From NCBI GenBank assembly GCA_014529385.2, contig CM043942.1, forward strand, positions 9,430,001 through 9,488,000: a stretch of 58,000 nt of DNA, read 5' to 3'. Position numbers and translations under genes: made by a program. Shown here one piece after another: positions 45,130 through 56,730 of the stretch (position 1 is the stretch's first letter; each line of letters opens with the position of its first letter). Under the pieces are notes generated by a model. It was given only the letters and a program-made list of their open reading frames with translations. It was not told the DNA's origin and did not search any database. Source of the DNA: Adiantum capillus-veneris. Its lineage: Eukaryota > Streptophyta > Polypodiopsida > Polypodiales > Pteridaceae.

Positions 45130-46534
45130 CTTTTCTTGGTCTTATAAGGATCTCAAGGGTGTTGATCCAAAAACTATTAACATACCATACCGATGAGAGA
45201 TGATGCGAACCAAGTAGACAAAGGCCATACACTTACAATGAAACATTTGCCAGAAAGATCAAAGAAGAGATTGAAAAGCTAAAGGAATCCAAATTCATTT
45301 ATGAAATTGAACACATATATTGGGTGTCTCCAATTGTGGTAGTACCCAAGAAAAATGGAAAATTACGGGTGTGTGTCCATGTCAAGAAAGTGAATGCAGC
45401 TACCATTAGAGACAACTTTCCTCTTCCAATCACTGAGCATGTTTTAAAATGAGTTGCATAAAAAGAAGCTTACAGATTTTTAGATGGCTTTTTGGGATAC
45501 AATCAACTTTTAGTTTACCCCAAAGATCAACATAAAACTACCTTTGCAACTGAATGGGGTATTTTTGCTATCGGGTTATGCCTTTTGGGTTAACTAATGC
45601 TCCGGCCACCTTTCAAAGATTGATGAGCCATGCTTTTAAAGAATACCTTCGGAATTTCTTGGGAGTATATATGGACGATTTATGTGTGCATTCATCAATC
45701 CAAGCTAATCATTTTGAACACCTCAAAAAGGTATTCAAAAAATGTAGACTTTATAGGATTTTCTTAAATCCTGAAAAGTGTACATTCATTGGTAGACAAG
45801 GAAAAATTCTTGGACATATAGTGTCTAAAAATGGCATAGCTACTGATGTGGATAAAATTCATGTTATTGTTGATTTGCCTAGACCGACAACATTCAAAGG
45901 GAATCAAGCTTTCATGGGAAATTGTGGATATTACCGACGATTCATTTACAAGTACGCTATAATTGCAAAACCCATGTACAGCTTGATTACACTCTTTGAA
46001 TGGACTGATGAGTGTGAAGAATCCTTCATGAAGCTTAAGCAAGCTCTCACTTCAGCTCCAATATTGAAAGCACCATATTGGAATAAGATATTCCACATAC
46101 ATATAGATGCTTCCAATTTTGCCATTGGATGTATACTAGCTCAACCAGGAGACGGGAAAATTGATTTTCCTATTTCTTATGCTAGTAGACAGTTGAATAT
46201 GGCAGAGAAAAACTATACAACCACAGAATGGGAAGGATTAGGGATTATCTATGTCGTAAAAAAGTATAGACGTTACCTATTAGCAAACAAATTTGTGTTC
46301 TTTGTGAACCACCAAGCCTTATTGTACGTGGTCAACAAGCCATGCAACACAGGAAAAATAGTGAGATGGTTTATTATTCTTTTGGAATTTGATTTCACTA
46401 TAGTTGTGAAAAAGGGCACCACTCATCAAAGAGCAGATCATTTGTCAAGGATTATATCAAGAGAACCACCTAAGGGAGTAGATGATGATCTACCAGATGC
46501 ATATCTGTTCTTCGTGGAAATGATACCTCGATGA
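45130..46534 (+). pseudogene. Gypsy C reverse transcriptase and RNase H
   Basis: RT starts with EEIEKLKESKFIYEI and SPIVVVPKKNGKLRVCV, then a frame break near 45450. From 45554 one frame is open: YRVMPFGLTNAPATFQRLM, VYMDDLCVHSS with the YMDD at about 45667-45678, and GHIVSKNGIATDVDKI. RNase H has HIHIDASNFAIGCILAQ and YTTTEWEGLGIIY, but FVNHQALLYVV where FVDH is usual, so the third acidic residue is lost. It ends near HQRADHLSRI. No chromodomain was seen downstream. Confidence 0.9.
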
Positions 46535-48200
46535 TTGGAAAACATGCTATCCTTGATGACCATAGCTCAAGTGGATTTGCAAATACCACTTCCTATTACA
46601 ACTGGATTAGTTAAGCAATTGGCTATGTATCAATTACTAGCTAGAAGTTTGTACAAAAGAAATCGAGATGGAATATTGATTTTATACATTAATTCCGAGG
46701 AGAAAACCCAATCCCTAAGTCAAGCACATATTACCATATTAGGATTTCACTTTGCGAAAGACCAAACTATGCAACAGATCTTGAGACTTGGAGTATTTTG
46801 GCGAACTATGAGGAGTGATGTTCACTCATTTGTAAAAAAATATCCTCAATTCCAGAAACAAGCACCCATACCTCATGTGACATTGTTCCAAATATCACTT
46901 CCTCCTAAGTGGAGTAACTATCTAGTTACTTACTTGTCAAGTCGAACATTTCCTGAGGATATGAGTAAACACCGCCAAAGAGCAATTGAAACTGAAGCAA
47001 GATACTATGCTCTTATTGGAAACCAATTGTATCACAGAGGTAAGGATCAACATCTGCATCCTTGTGCAAATGAAGACGAATATATTCCCATTATAGAACA
47101 AACACATGTTGGATTAGCTGGAGGTCACTTTTTGAGTGAGACCACCACAAGAGCAATCTTAATGGAATGCATATGGTATCCAACACTTTTTGCAAATGTC
47201 AAAGAATATGTCGAAGGTGTGATGCATGTCAACGAGCTAAAATACCAACCGGTGTAGATAGTATGCCTTTAAGACTGATGATGGGGGCAAGAGCTTTTGC
47301 AAAATGGGGTATAGAGTTTGTTGGGACAGTACAGCCACCTGCTTATAGAATCCAAGCTCAATATATCATTTAGCTACGGACTATTTGACTAAGTGGGCAG
47401 AGGCTACAGCAACTCAAAAGAATGATGCCAGACCACAACCGCATTCTTATATGAGTATGTGTTCACAAGATATGAACTACCAATAGAAATTGTCAGTGAT
47501 AGGGGAACTCATTTCCTCAATGAGGTAATTGAGTATCTACTTAATGAATTTATGTTCATCCATAACAAATCATCTCCCTATCACCCACAAGAAAATGGGC
47601 TAGCTGAGCATACAAATAAAGTACTTAGCTCGGTATTGACTAAAGTGGTTAGTTCATGATGGACATACTCAAAAATGAATCTCCATGCTGCTCTATGGGC
47701 TTATCAAGTTTCATTCACAACAACTTTAAATGCTACACCCTTTAACCTTGTTTATGGTCTTGATGCCATACTGCCCAATAGAATTTCTATTGCCGACACT
47801 AAGGGTAGCTAAGGATATTGAGTGGACTGGACATGAACTATTAGAGAGTCTTGAAGATTTAGAAAAGCTTGATGAGCAAAGGCTCGCTGCTGTAGCCCAC
47901 ATCTATGCACAAAAGAGGAAACAAAAACAGTTTTTTGATTCCCATCTAGTCACAAAAATCTTCAAAGAAGGGGACTTAGTTTTAGTCTATTCCCTTAAGC
48001 AACACGTTCCCAAGTTTAAGAAAAAGGGAAACGGACCGTTTATCATTGAAGATTTATCTCCGAGTGGAGCAGTAAAGTTATCCACCCTAGATGGTGAACT
48101 AATGGCTAATTGGATTAGTGGATGCCATTTAAAGAAGTACAATTTGCCACTAACCAATGAATTGCTAGAAAAGATCATGCAGCAAAGCGAAGAAAGATAA
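46535..48200 (+). pseudogene. Gypsy C integrase
   Basis: The zinc-binding part has QTHVGLAGGHFL and, after a shift, CDACQRAKIP. The first catalytic motif reads WGIEFVG where WGIDFVG is expected. LPIEIVSDRGTHFLNEV and YHPQENGLAEHTNKVL hold the other two acidic residues. The C-terminal part has FKEGDLVLVYSL and KGNGPFIIEDL, the GPF/Y motif. Frame changes occur near 47250, 47375, 47460 and 47660. A stop ends it at 48198. Confidence 0.88.
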
Positions 48201-48299
48201 AATGACAGTAGGTTATTGATGAATCTCAAGAGGAAGCTCGGCTTTGAGTACGCAAAAGGAAAGCTACTCTCAAAAATCAACAAATACCTATTCCCATCA

Positions 48300-49234
48300 A
48301 CACTCTGAAACTAGATGACCGACTATAGAAATTACAGAAAGATGAAGTGTCAACGGATTATGAATGGTCAAATGGAATGGAACTTCGCATCAAAATATAG
48401 CTGAACAATCATAGCACAAATGCATTGATTGATACACGAGCTCGAGTAAATGCAGTCAGTTATTCCACGTACAAGAAAGCAACAAATCAATCTTTGACAT
48501 CAAGAATATCAACTATTAAAGGATGCAGCAAGAACCCAACACCAACACTAGGAGTAGTCAACTTAAATGTGATAGTACATGGATGTTCAAGCCCTCATCA
48601 ATTTGTATGCTTACCAGATGAACACATGAATGAAAATATGATTCTTGGAATCTCATGGATGCGGACGTACAAGGCAGTACCAAATTGGGATACCAATCAA
48701 CTCAAGCTATCACCTAAAGGCAGACAACTCATTGTTCCAATTGCACCAAGCAAGAAGGAATGGAAAGGATGTTACCAACAAAGCAAACCACAAAGCAATC
48801 AATCTTCTCCATCCTATTGACAAGAAAATGCTACAAGTAGCAAGCAAGGAGTCAGGAAAATCTGGGTACCAAAAGCACAACTTAAGGACAAACCGATTCA
48901 AATTTGGGTGCCCAAAACATCATCTACTGTACCAAAGATGGTTCCAAGGTTCAAAACACAAAGAGGAGTATCTTCGAGCAAAGAACCTAAAACACAATGG
49001 ATTTGGAAGAAAAAAGAGCACTTATCTTCTCCGCAAACTATAAAACCGATAAAGCAATGGAGAGTTAAATCTCAAAACACTCAATCCCAACTTTTCATTG
49101 AAGAAAAACCAAGATATCAATGGCGTGTAAAAGCTTTATATAGTTTGGACATGATTGTGGTTCTAACTTCTGAAGACATGAAATCCATCAATTTGGAAAT
49201 ATTTAACGGCACCTTTTGGGCTTCAGTCCCTTGA
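48300..49234 (+). pseudogene. Second retropepsin-like ORF after integrase
   Basis: The plus frame reads NALIDTRARVNAVSYSTYKK, then VVNLNVIVHGCSSPHQF, MILGISWMRTYKAVPNWDTN and QLKLSPKG. These are the fold marks of a retropepsin: the DTGA active site (here DTRA), and the ILG near the end. It differs from the gag-side protease of C (DSGAG, EIILGRPFM). A basic tail with repeated WVPK motifs follows. Stops lie at about 48329 and 48400, and frames change near 48815 and 48905. It could be part of C or a fragment of another element joined to it. Confidence 0.65.
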
Positions 49235-49257
49235 TGTGGGGAATATGAGATCTCCAT

Positions 49258-50319
49258 TTATTTGATAGGATCAGGTAGTCCCTCTGTAAACATTCTTTCC
49301 ATCAAGAAGTGAGTACACCCACTTTCCCATGACTTTAAGTCAATTTTTCCTTGGATGACACTAGGTATGGCTAAGGGTCTATGGACTTGGTGAGGTTGTT
49401 GTTGTGTAGGGAACACGGTGTCTGTAATATGGATCTTCCTAGGTGCTGGTTCTAGATCCCTTTGGGTATCTTCTACCAAACTCCTTAATTGCTTGACTCG
49501 CTCGATCTCCTCTGTAGGGTTTGGATAAGTTCCTATCTTCTTCTTGGATCCTGGCCATTGTGGCTCATGAAGATCTTCCTTGTTGGTTTCTATCTTAGTG
49601 GTCGTTTTGGTCTCCATGGTTTCACCTGAATCAGAATCCTCTTCAGCGACATCGTTCATATATGCGGGGTCGTCACCAGTCCCTATGTTGGTCTTTGAAC
49701 TGGGGTCTGACTTTGCTTCTTTTTGCAATCTCTTCCTTCATGTTTTCTTCCTTTTCTGAGATTGGGCAATTGATGCCGTGTCTCTTTCCTCAAGAATATA
49801 ATTTTGTTTTTGGAGCATCGATCGTGTGAGTATGTTTACTGGTACCACAAGTGTACTTTGAGATGGATCCTCGGTAATCTCAATCAAGTTTAATGGCGTG
49901 ATCTTCAGTGCATTTGGATTATTTCGACATTGGGCAATCAAATGATCTATGCCACATCGATTATACATGAGCATCGGCATTGTAGACGTGCTCGCTTGAT
50001 TGGTTTACATTAGTGCGGCGTTCTTTTGTAGCCTAATAGAACACTCAGCCACACGATGTGGACCTCCACACTCATAGCATTGAAGAGGTGGTCTCTTAGA
50101 AATGTAATTGATATTTTAACCTCTTGCAGCAAGAGCAGCTACTTGATAGACAGGTTTGACTTGTCCCCAATAGTCCTCCATGTAGTATTGTGGACTTTCT
50201 TCAAGCGCATCCATCCCATAGGCAATAGTAGGGTCTATATCTTCCTCACAACCTTCCAAACAAGCAATAGATGAATCACAACCCACTTGATTCACTGAAG
50301 TGATTCTCGGATGTGGTGG
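49258..50319 (-). pseudogene. Gypsy D zinc knuckles 2 and 3 and linker
   Basis: Knuckle two reads CYECGGPHRVAEC (CX2CX3HX4C) at about 50045-50085. Knuckle three reads YNRCGIDHLIAQC, with the first Cys changed to Tyr. VVPVNILTRSMLQKQ follows, the counterpart of the RAQARK stretch of A. The linker module shows TYPNPTEEIERVKQL and VEDTQRDLEP. One minus-strand frame runs through stops at 50018 and 49738. It breaks off at 49258. Confidence 0.75.
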
Positions 50320-51459
50320 TTACGGTCCTAGCATTGGAGGTGGTAAAGGTGTTGTTTGAACAACATGTTTGACCCTAGGGACCATGTGTTGTGACGTTTG
50401 TTCAAGAGGTGGGGCCCGCATCAATGCAGGCACTTGAGGTGTGTCTGTCCATGCTAAGGTTGGTCTATTGGCCATCGCGCGCTTAAATACTATGCAATCC
50501 TTAGCTTGATGACCATATCTCCCATTGGCAATGAAGTTCCCATTGAATTTTACTCTAAAAGTAGGGCATTCACTGGTACTATGCGGTCCATAGCATACTG
50601 AGCACCATTGTTGCTCCCTTCTTGGATACATATGATTGTTTTGCGGAGCACGATTGTCTCTAAGACTCTCTTGAACGGCCTTGGTGAGATTTTCTAATGT
50701 CATCTTAGATATCTTTGGCTCCTTAGCAATAGGATTTAGGGTCATTGGCTGATGCCCCGATGCTTGTGAGCTAATAGATTTCAGTTCAACAGACACTCTT
50801 TCTCCTTGAATCATTAAATTATCCTCCAATTGGAGCACATTGGTGGTGACTGTTTCCCAAGTGGTGATACCTCTAATGATTAGGCCATTGTAGATATCCT
50901 CATGTCATAATCCCGTAATGAATCTATCAAGCAATTGATTATTATTGAAGCACTCATTTGGATTACAACGACAATTCAAATGCTTCAAGCGACTAATAAA
51001 GTCTCTCACCAACTTTCCTTCCTCTCGTTGGGCTTTCTGGAGCTGAGAGGCTACACCCCAAAGCACTCCCTCTCGTATGTATTCTTTTAACAACAGTCTC
51101 CTAAGAGTAGGGTAATTTGTCTTTTCTTCCACCCTTAGGGTTCAATACCAATCCCCAACCTTTCCACTTAAGGTTAGGCTTAAAGCATTACTCTTATGCA
51201 GGTCATTGTGTTCTCATAGAGAATCGCATAATTGTTCAAACACTTCGATATGCTTTCTCACATCCCCATCTCCACTAAATTTTTGTGTGAGCATGGCTAT
51301 TTGTATTGCCTTACTTCTAGGTTCTCTATCAGGCGTGTTACGCATATTCTTAGCAATAAATTGACTGATAGCTTGAGCAAATGTTGCCAAGTCACCTAAG
51401 TGAGCAGGAACCGTGGGTGGAGGTGCTCCAGAGACTACATGTGGAGTAGGTATTGGCAT
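50320..51459 (-). pseudogene. Gypsy D capsid and first zinc knuckle
   Basis: The gag core reads KAIQIAMLTQKFSGDGDVRK, HIEVFEQLCDSL, LLLKEYIREGVLWGVASQLQ and VRDFISRLKHLNCRC. These are in one frame with TGA stops at 51214-51216 and 50905-50907. The first knuckle CSVCYGPHSTSEC has the CX2CX3HX4C spacing. A Pro-rich end (PALMRAPPLEQTSQ) stops at a TAA at 50320. Confidence 0.8.
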
Positions 51460-52894
51460 TGGGCTTTGTGAATAGGAAGCCCTTGGATTCCATGTTTGTA
51501 CGGTGTTGTGCCATGTCGCGGTCCAAAGTTCATATGTGTGGCCCTAGGCATAGCAGACGTCGGATGTGACATGGTTTTGCTAGCCGGTATGGTCCCATGG
51601 AAATAAGAACTTGGGTGTTGTGGTTGTGAAGCATAGGTTGTTGAAACAATGGGAGGGGTAGGGACTACATGAGTACGAGAACCTATAGGTATATACGATT
51701 GGTACACACTTGTAGGTACTGTTGCAGGCATTGAGCTACCATGTAGTGGTGCTTTACTAGCAAATGAGGTCCATGGCATGTTTCTTAGCATGCCCATCAT
51801 TGAAGTAGGCATGGTAGTCGTGATGTCATCAAGGGAAAGATGAGCTAGACTTGGAAAAGGAAAGCTATCATTGGTGGGCTCATATTGCACTGAGACCCCT
51901 GGCGAAACAACATATGGGGGATCCATCGGACTTACCGAGGGAGTCTCCATTTGTGATAAGGTTGGTTGTCTAGCCTTCCCTGTATCCAAGAATCTCATGA
52001 GACCCGTTGAAGGCATGTGGATCCCCTTGTTCTGTCTCTTTAGCTCAATAACCCTATGGATGACCTCACAAACTCCTTGTTGTTGATCCTCCATGCTAGT
52101 AGCACCCGTTGTGGATTGTAGGACATCTAACCAACCCACGTGATAGGTGTGACCTGTGTATAGGTCGGTTAGAGTTTTTGTTTGTAGTTCGTACTCCCAA
52201 TTCTCATTTAGGAACGCTCCATCTAGGCTTGAGGTGCTAGGGGTGTCCTTTGAACTAGATGCAATGTTGCTCTCTATGGATTGGCCCTTACTGGTCGCTA
52301 ATTCAGGAGCACTCAATTGCTCTCCTAGCAAAGATATTGACATAGGGGCTTTCTCTTTTAACTCTCTTCATTGCTCCGCCTTGCGTAAGCTCTCAATTTC
52401 CTTTTCCCTAGCCCCGATGATATATCACTCAACCTCTTGCACTGAAGAGTCACGGGGTGCGGTGAATGGAGTATTCACATGCACACTCTCTAAGAGCATG
52501 GGGTCTACATTGGTCATGAATGGGAATTTACTTCCCCACCCCCCTCATTTACATCATTAGCTCCATGTTTGGAGCGAGTGGCTCTACTAAAGGTTTCCTT
52601 CAAGCGGCTAAGCACACTCGGCCTGGACCGTGGACCCATGGCATGCATGTCTTGGCTTGAGCTATTGGGATTAGACATTGGGTAACCCTCCATGACATCA
52701 TAGTCAGAGGAAAAGTCACTAAACGCTATATGTGGGTCCTGAGTGGTACTACCTTGGGTCCCCGCTGAGGGCCCAAAACCTAAAGTAGGTGGGTATTGAG
52801 AACTCGAGTAAGTCGAAATGCTCACTAGTTGCTCGGCCTCTAGCACACGACTAGAGTGCAGATGCATGTGCCTTTGGCACCCTACAAGCGTCAA
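51435..52894 (-). pseudogene. Gypsy D N-terminal gag region
   Basis: A 302-residue open stretch (52343-51435) is rich in Ser, Thr and Pro and includes WEYELQTKTLTDLYTGHTYH and CEVIHRVIELKRQNKG. A 126-residue stretch before it (52894-52514) in another frame is also Ser-rich. It does not share the A/B/C N-terminal motifs in any way I can see. The two pieces are probably one ORF broken by a frameshift near 52400. Function is unknown. Confidence 0.6.
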
Positions 52895-53625
52895 CGAATA
52901 ACCTCGAAGGTTAACTGCTTACTTTTTTAGGCGTCCGTTTTCACTCGTTTTTTGATATTTTTTAAGTTTTTCTAATGATCGGTTTTTGGATTAGAGCATG
53001 TGATAGCTTGAAACAAGCGTATTTCTCAAGGGGTTGTGGTGTGCTTTATAGCACAGCATTCAGTTACCCGAAGCTCCGTTGGTCCTCAAAAAGGTCAATT
53101 TTTACCTACGCGTGAGGCTAAAATACGTAATTTTAAAGGGGGACTGAGGCCTGAGCCTGAACGTGAGCTTGGGCTTGGGTGTGGGCTTGGATCTGGGGGA
53201 TATTCCCGATCACGATCCTACCTTTAATTTTTTTATTTTTTTTATTTTATTTTTTTGGATAAGGTCGTCGCGGCCGCATTGTGCGCGCGAGCACACACAC
53301 CTTTAATCTACCTACTTGCAACTAATAGAGCTATTGTTACACACTAACACACTACTACAGCAACTCATAGCTAACATAACTACTTATTATACTTTACACA
53401 GAACTAACATTATAGATCTACTACCTTAATCCTAACACCTTATCACAGAGAAAACACCTTAGGAACAGAAAAAACACAAGACCTTTCAATACCTTATTAA
53501 CAAAACAATACGCAGCAACAAAACAAACTCTTTCTCAACACACACACCTTCCTTCTCTACCTTTCCTACATTCAAAATGCACCACAAAGTAGCATAGAGT
53601 GCTACTCGAGCTTAATGCAGGGCAT
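52895..53625 (-). other. Gypsy D leader
   Basis: Non-coding, with a T-rich run at 53225-53265. One possible copy of the palindrome core, CCGATCACGATCCTA, lies at 53206-53220. No repeated module is seen. Confidence 0.55.
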
Positions 53626-53643
53626 TCCCCGACAACGGTGCCA
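53626..53643 (-). other. Gypsy D primer binding site (tRNA-Asp-like)
   Basis: The minus strand reads TGGCACCGTTGTCGGGGA, close to the site of gypsy A. Confidence 0.85.
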
Positions 53644-53887
53644 AAAATGTGTGCGTTTGTCGCACGTGTCAATGCAAGGGACTTGCTGATACATTGTGTG
53701 CGAGCCACAAATGGCTCCAAGAACACAAATAGACTAATATAGCAAGCTCAAGAGAACAAGGGTGTGTCACTCACCGCCCTACGCTCACCTGCGTGGAGGA
53801 TTCCTCGCCGCGAAGAAGAAGGAGCCGCTGTTGCGCCATGCTCAACCGCTTCGCCGTCGCCGTGCCGTCATCGCAATGCTCGATCGC

Positions 53888-53888
<1 letters not shown>

Positions 53889-53937
<49 letters not shown>

Positions 53938-53949
53938 ACACACACACAA
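53889..53949. repeat. Compound microsatellite (CT)n(CA)n in LTR D
   Basis: About 45 bases of CT then GCATA and CA repeats. It has the same order and place relative to the TATA box as in LTR A. Confidence 0.95.
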
Positions 53950-54031
53950 GGAGATGAAGAAGAAGAAGATGGAGATGGAGCAAGAGCACTCTTCAATTGA
54001 ACAAATGAGAGAATGAATGATTTTTAGGTTT

Positions 54032-54045
54032 AGGTGACTTTTATA
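54032..54045 (-). promoter_or_regulatory. LTR D TATA box
   Basis: The minus strand reads TATAAAAGTCACCT, identical to 11817-11830 in LTR A. Confidence 0.7.
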
Positions 54046-54240
54046 TGAGCTCGCCCATTCACACTTGAGTGCTCATGCTTAGCCAACTAACCCTTGAATG
54101 TTCCAGTTAGAGTGCGCCTCTCATCGGCGATCACTCTTACCCTTTTCCTATTGGACCGACAAGCCCGGTCCCTGACTCTACCAAACTAATACGGCGTCTG
54201 TCGTAGGTGATAGGGTGTCCGTGAGCCGTGAGGATTAACA

Positions 54241-54264
54241 GTCCCCCCCCCACCCCCCCCCTTT
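54241..54264 (-). other. G-rich tract abutting LTR D (possible polypurine tract)
   Basis: On the minus strand AAAGGGGGGGGG, T, GGGGGGGGG and AC lie directly before the LTR start TGTTAATCC. That is the place of a polypurine tract of a 3' LTR. Confidence 0.5.
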
Positions 54265-54371
54265 GCATTTTTTGTTAATAGAGCAGATGAATATGAACAA
54301 TTTGAGCATTTCTCAACACATTTCTCATTTCTCAATATGCTTATCCACAAACATCTAGTACGTTTCTACGC

Positions 54372-54519
54372 CGCTTGAAGCTTCAAGATAGTCCGCCCAC
54401 AGCCCGAAAATGTGGAAAAAAAAGGGGGGGAAGCCCCCCGCGCCGATGGGGGGCTCTGCCCCCCCTTTTTGTTCCACATTTCCGGGTTGTGGGGGCGGAC
54501 TGTCTTGAAGCTTCAAGCG
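54372..54519. repeat. 148-bp foldback (MITE-like)
   Basis: The arms CGCTTGAAGCTTCAAG to GGGGGGG and their reverse complement pair over about 60 bases with few mismatches. The outermost CTTGAAGCTTCAAG is itself palindromic. A second stem, GCCCCCCGC against ATGGGGGGC, lies at the centre. No clear target duplication was found. Confidence 0.88.
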
Positions 54520-54714
54520 ACGGGAGTTGTGAGAGATAGAGAGAGGACACCATTGCTTTGAGCAAGGGAACGTACTTGTTGTGCACGAACAGCGGGCCGA
54601 ACACCTTGCAATGAGGACGAAGAGCTCCCAATTTGAGCAGGTGAACGACTTGCTGCAAGTGGAAAAACTTCAACCCTAAGAGCCAGTCCATATTATGCCC
54701 GGACAAAAACTATA
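54520..54714. other. No gene recognised
   Basis: A short ORF on the minus strand covers it and the foldback; it is probably not coding. Confidence 0.4.
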
Positions 54715-56620
54715 TTAGTTCATAGTATTTTATATTAGTTTATTATATCTTATAGTAATTACATGGATAATAGATAGTATATAATATATAACTACATTAT
54801 GTATATTAATATATATAGTAATTATACATATATATAGTATATAATATAATATACGTTTACTAGTTAATATATAGTTTATAATCTATATGTTATGCACATT
54901 ATATAGTATATAATATACTATAGGTATAGTAGTTAATTTATAGTATGTAAGATATAAATCTTGTATATTATAAAGTATAAAATATATGTATATGTATATT
55001 GGTATATGATAATAATGTTAAATAGTATATACAATATACGTTCAATATAATATAATATATTAACATATTATATTATACGTTAAGTATATATTACAAACAT
55101 AGTAATATTTTATTAGTATATTGTATCTTATATTATAGATACGTATAAATATATATAATAAGCATATGACGTATGTTTGTAAATTATAATTATATAAAAT
55201 GTATATTTCATATCTTTACAATATAATATAGTATGTATAGTTAAGATACTATATCGTATATCTAATTATATAGTAGGTATGGTTACGATAATATATACTC
55301 TATATTTTATTTCATGGTTTTCTATTAAATACGTATATAATATAACTATAGCTATTACTATTTATTGAACATGGTATGTATTATAAGTATAGGTTATTAT
55401 ATATAAAACTATAATTATATATTTATACTTATAATTATAGTTTATAGAGTTATACTTATATTTATACTTATAAAGTTATACGTATAGTTATATATTCATA
55501 CTATTACATTAAGCAAGTCTATCTAAAACTATAAGTATATATTATAGGTATAAGTATTCTATGTAGGTATTAGTTAGAGCTAATAAGTATATCATAAGTA
55601 TAAGTATATCTCTATATATATTATCTGTTATTATTCTATTTTATGTACGTACTATATTCTATATCTCTATATATATTATCTACTATTATTCTATATTATG
55701 TACGTACTATATTCTATATTCTATATATACCATATATAAGTATAATTATATATGTAATTATACTTATATTACCTAATTATATATTAAGTATATATTATAC
55801 CATTATAGTTTACATACAAACTAAACATATAGTATGTATAGTATATAATATACCAATATATTGTATACTACAATAAGACTATATTATTTTAATATAGTTC
55901 TATATACTATATACTTAAATCTCATTTTTATTAGTTATTGATCTAATATGCATTCAACTCTATATACTATATACTTAAACACCATATATTCTATATATAC
56001 TATGTCCATTTTGATTTTAAAGTGCTTAACTGGGGATATATAAAACTATACTTTACACAATATATATACTCTATATTCTATTCTATAAATAATTTTTAAA
56101 ACATTGTATACTTTAAAACAATATATTGTATGATACAATGAGACTATATTATTTTTGTATAGTTCTATATACTATATACTTAAATACCATATATTCTATA
56201 TATACTATGTCCATTTTGATTTTAAAGTGCTTAATTGGGGATATATAAAACTATACTCTACACAAAATATATATACTCTATATTCTATTCTATAAATAAT
56301 TTTTAAAACATCGTATACTTTAAAACAATATATTGTATACTACAATAAAACTATATTTTTTAGTATAGTTCTATATACTATATACTTAAATCCCATTTTT
56401 ATTAGTTTATTGATCTAATATGCATTCAACTCTATATACTATATACTTTAATACCATATATTCTATATATACTATGTCCATTTTGATTTTAAAGTGCTTA
56501 ATTGTGGATATATAAAACTATACTCTACACAATATATATACTCTATATTCTATTCTATAAATAATTTTTAAAACATCGTATACTTTATATATTAGATTCT
56601 ATTTTTAAATGAAAAGATTT
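54715..56620. repeat. Very AT-rich block
   Basis: Almost entirely TATA/ATAT-type sequence for 1.9 kb, with no coding signal. Confidence 0.9.
55855..56590. repeat. AT-rich tandem array with 266- and 204-bp units
   Basis: TGTATACTACAATAAGACTA-like text recurs at 55862, 56128 and 56332. ACTATGTCCATTTTGATTTT recurs about 204 and 267 bp apart. The longer unit has an extra segment beginning CATTTTTATTAGTT. Confidence 0.8.
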
Positions 56621-56730
56621 TGAAAACTCTAAAGGTTAACAGATGGATTGTTGATTCAAATGAATTTTAATGGCTATGATTGTTCAATCTTAAAGACTGA
56701 ATATTCCAAATCTACTTAGAACAGTTTTCA

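Larger units (their letters stand above)
37950..49234 (+). mobile_element. Ty3/gypsy retrotransposon C, lacking its 3' LTR
   Basis: The plus strand shows 5' LTR, primer binding site, leader, gag, protease, RT/RNase H and integrase, followed by an extra ORF with a second retropepsin-like domain. It ends at about 49234-49257 against the truncated gag of gypsy D, which runs the other way. No purine tract or 3' LTR is present. Frames are broken throughout. The left border lies inside the CACTA relic. Confidence 0.88.
49258..54240 (-). mobile_element. Ty3/gypsy retrotransposon D, 5' part only
   Basis: On the minus strand the order is LTR, primer binding site, leader, long N-terminal gag, capsid, three zinc knuckles and the start of the linker. 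It ends at 49258 against the 3' end of gypsy C, so protease, RT, integrase and 3' LTR are missing. In-frame stops at 51214, 50905, 50320 and 49738 interrupt gag. Confidence 0.85.
53649..54240 (-). repeat. Gypsy D LTR (592 bp)
   Basis: On the minus strand it starts TGTTAATCC at 54240 and ends CGCACACA at 53649, five bases before the primer binding site. It has a CT/CA compound repeat and the same TATA 14-mer as LTR A. Confidence 0.8.

Noticed and set aside
53762-54016. Overlapping open frames at the second CT/CA repeat
   Set aside because: Same reason; the region lies within LTR D.
54383-54706. Minus-strand frame over the 148-bp foldback
   Set aside because: Its sequence is dictated by the inverted repeat and G/C runs; no start context or relatives.
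55643-55876. Ile/Tyr-rich frame in the AT-rich block
   Set aside because: Composition is what TA repeats give by chance.
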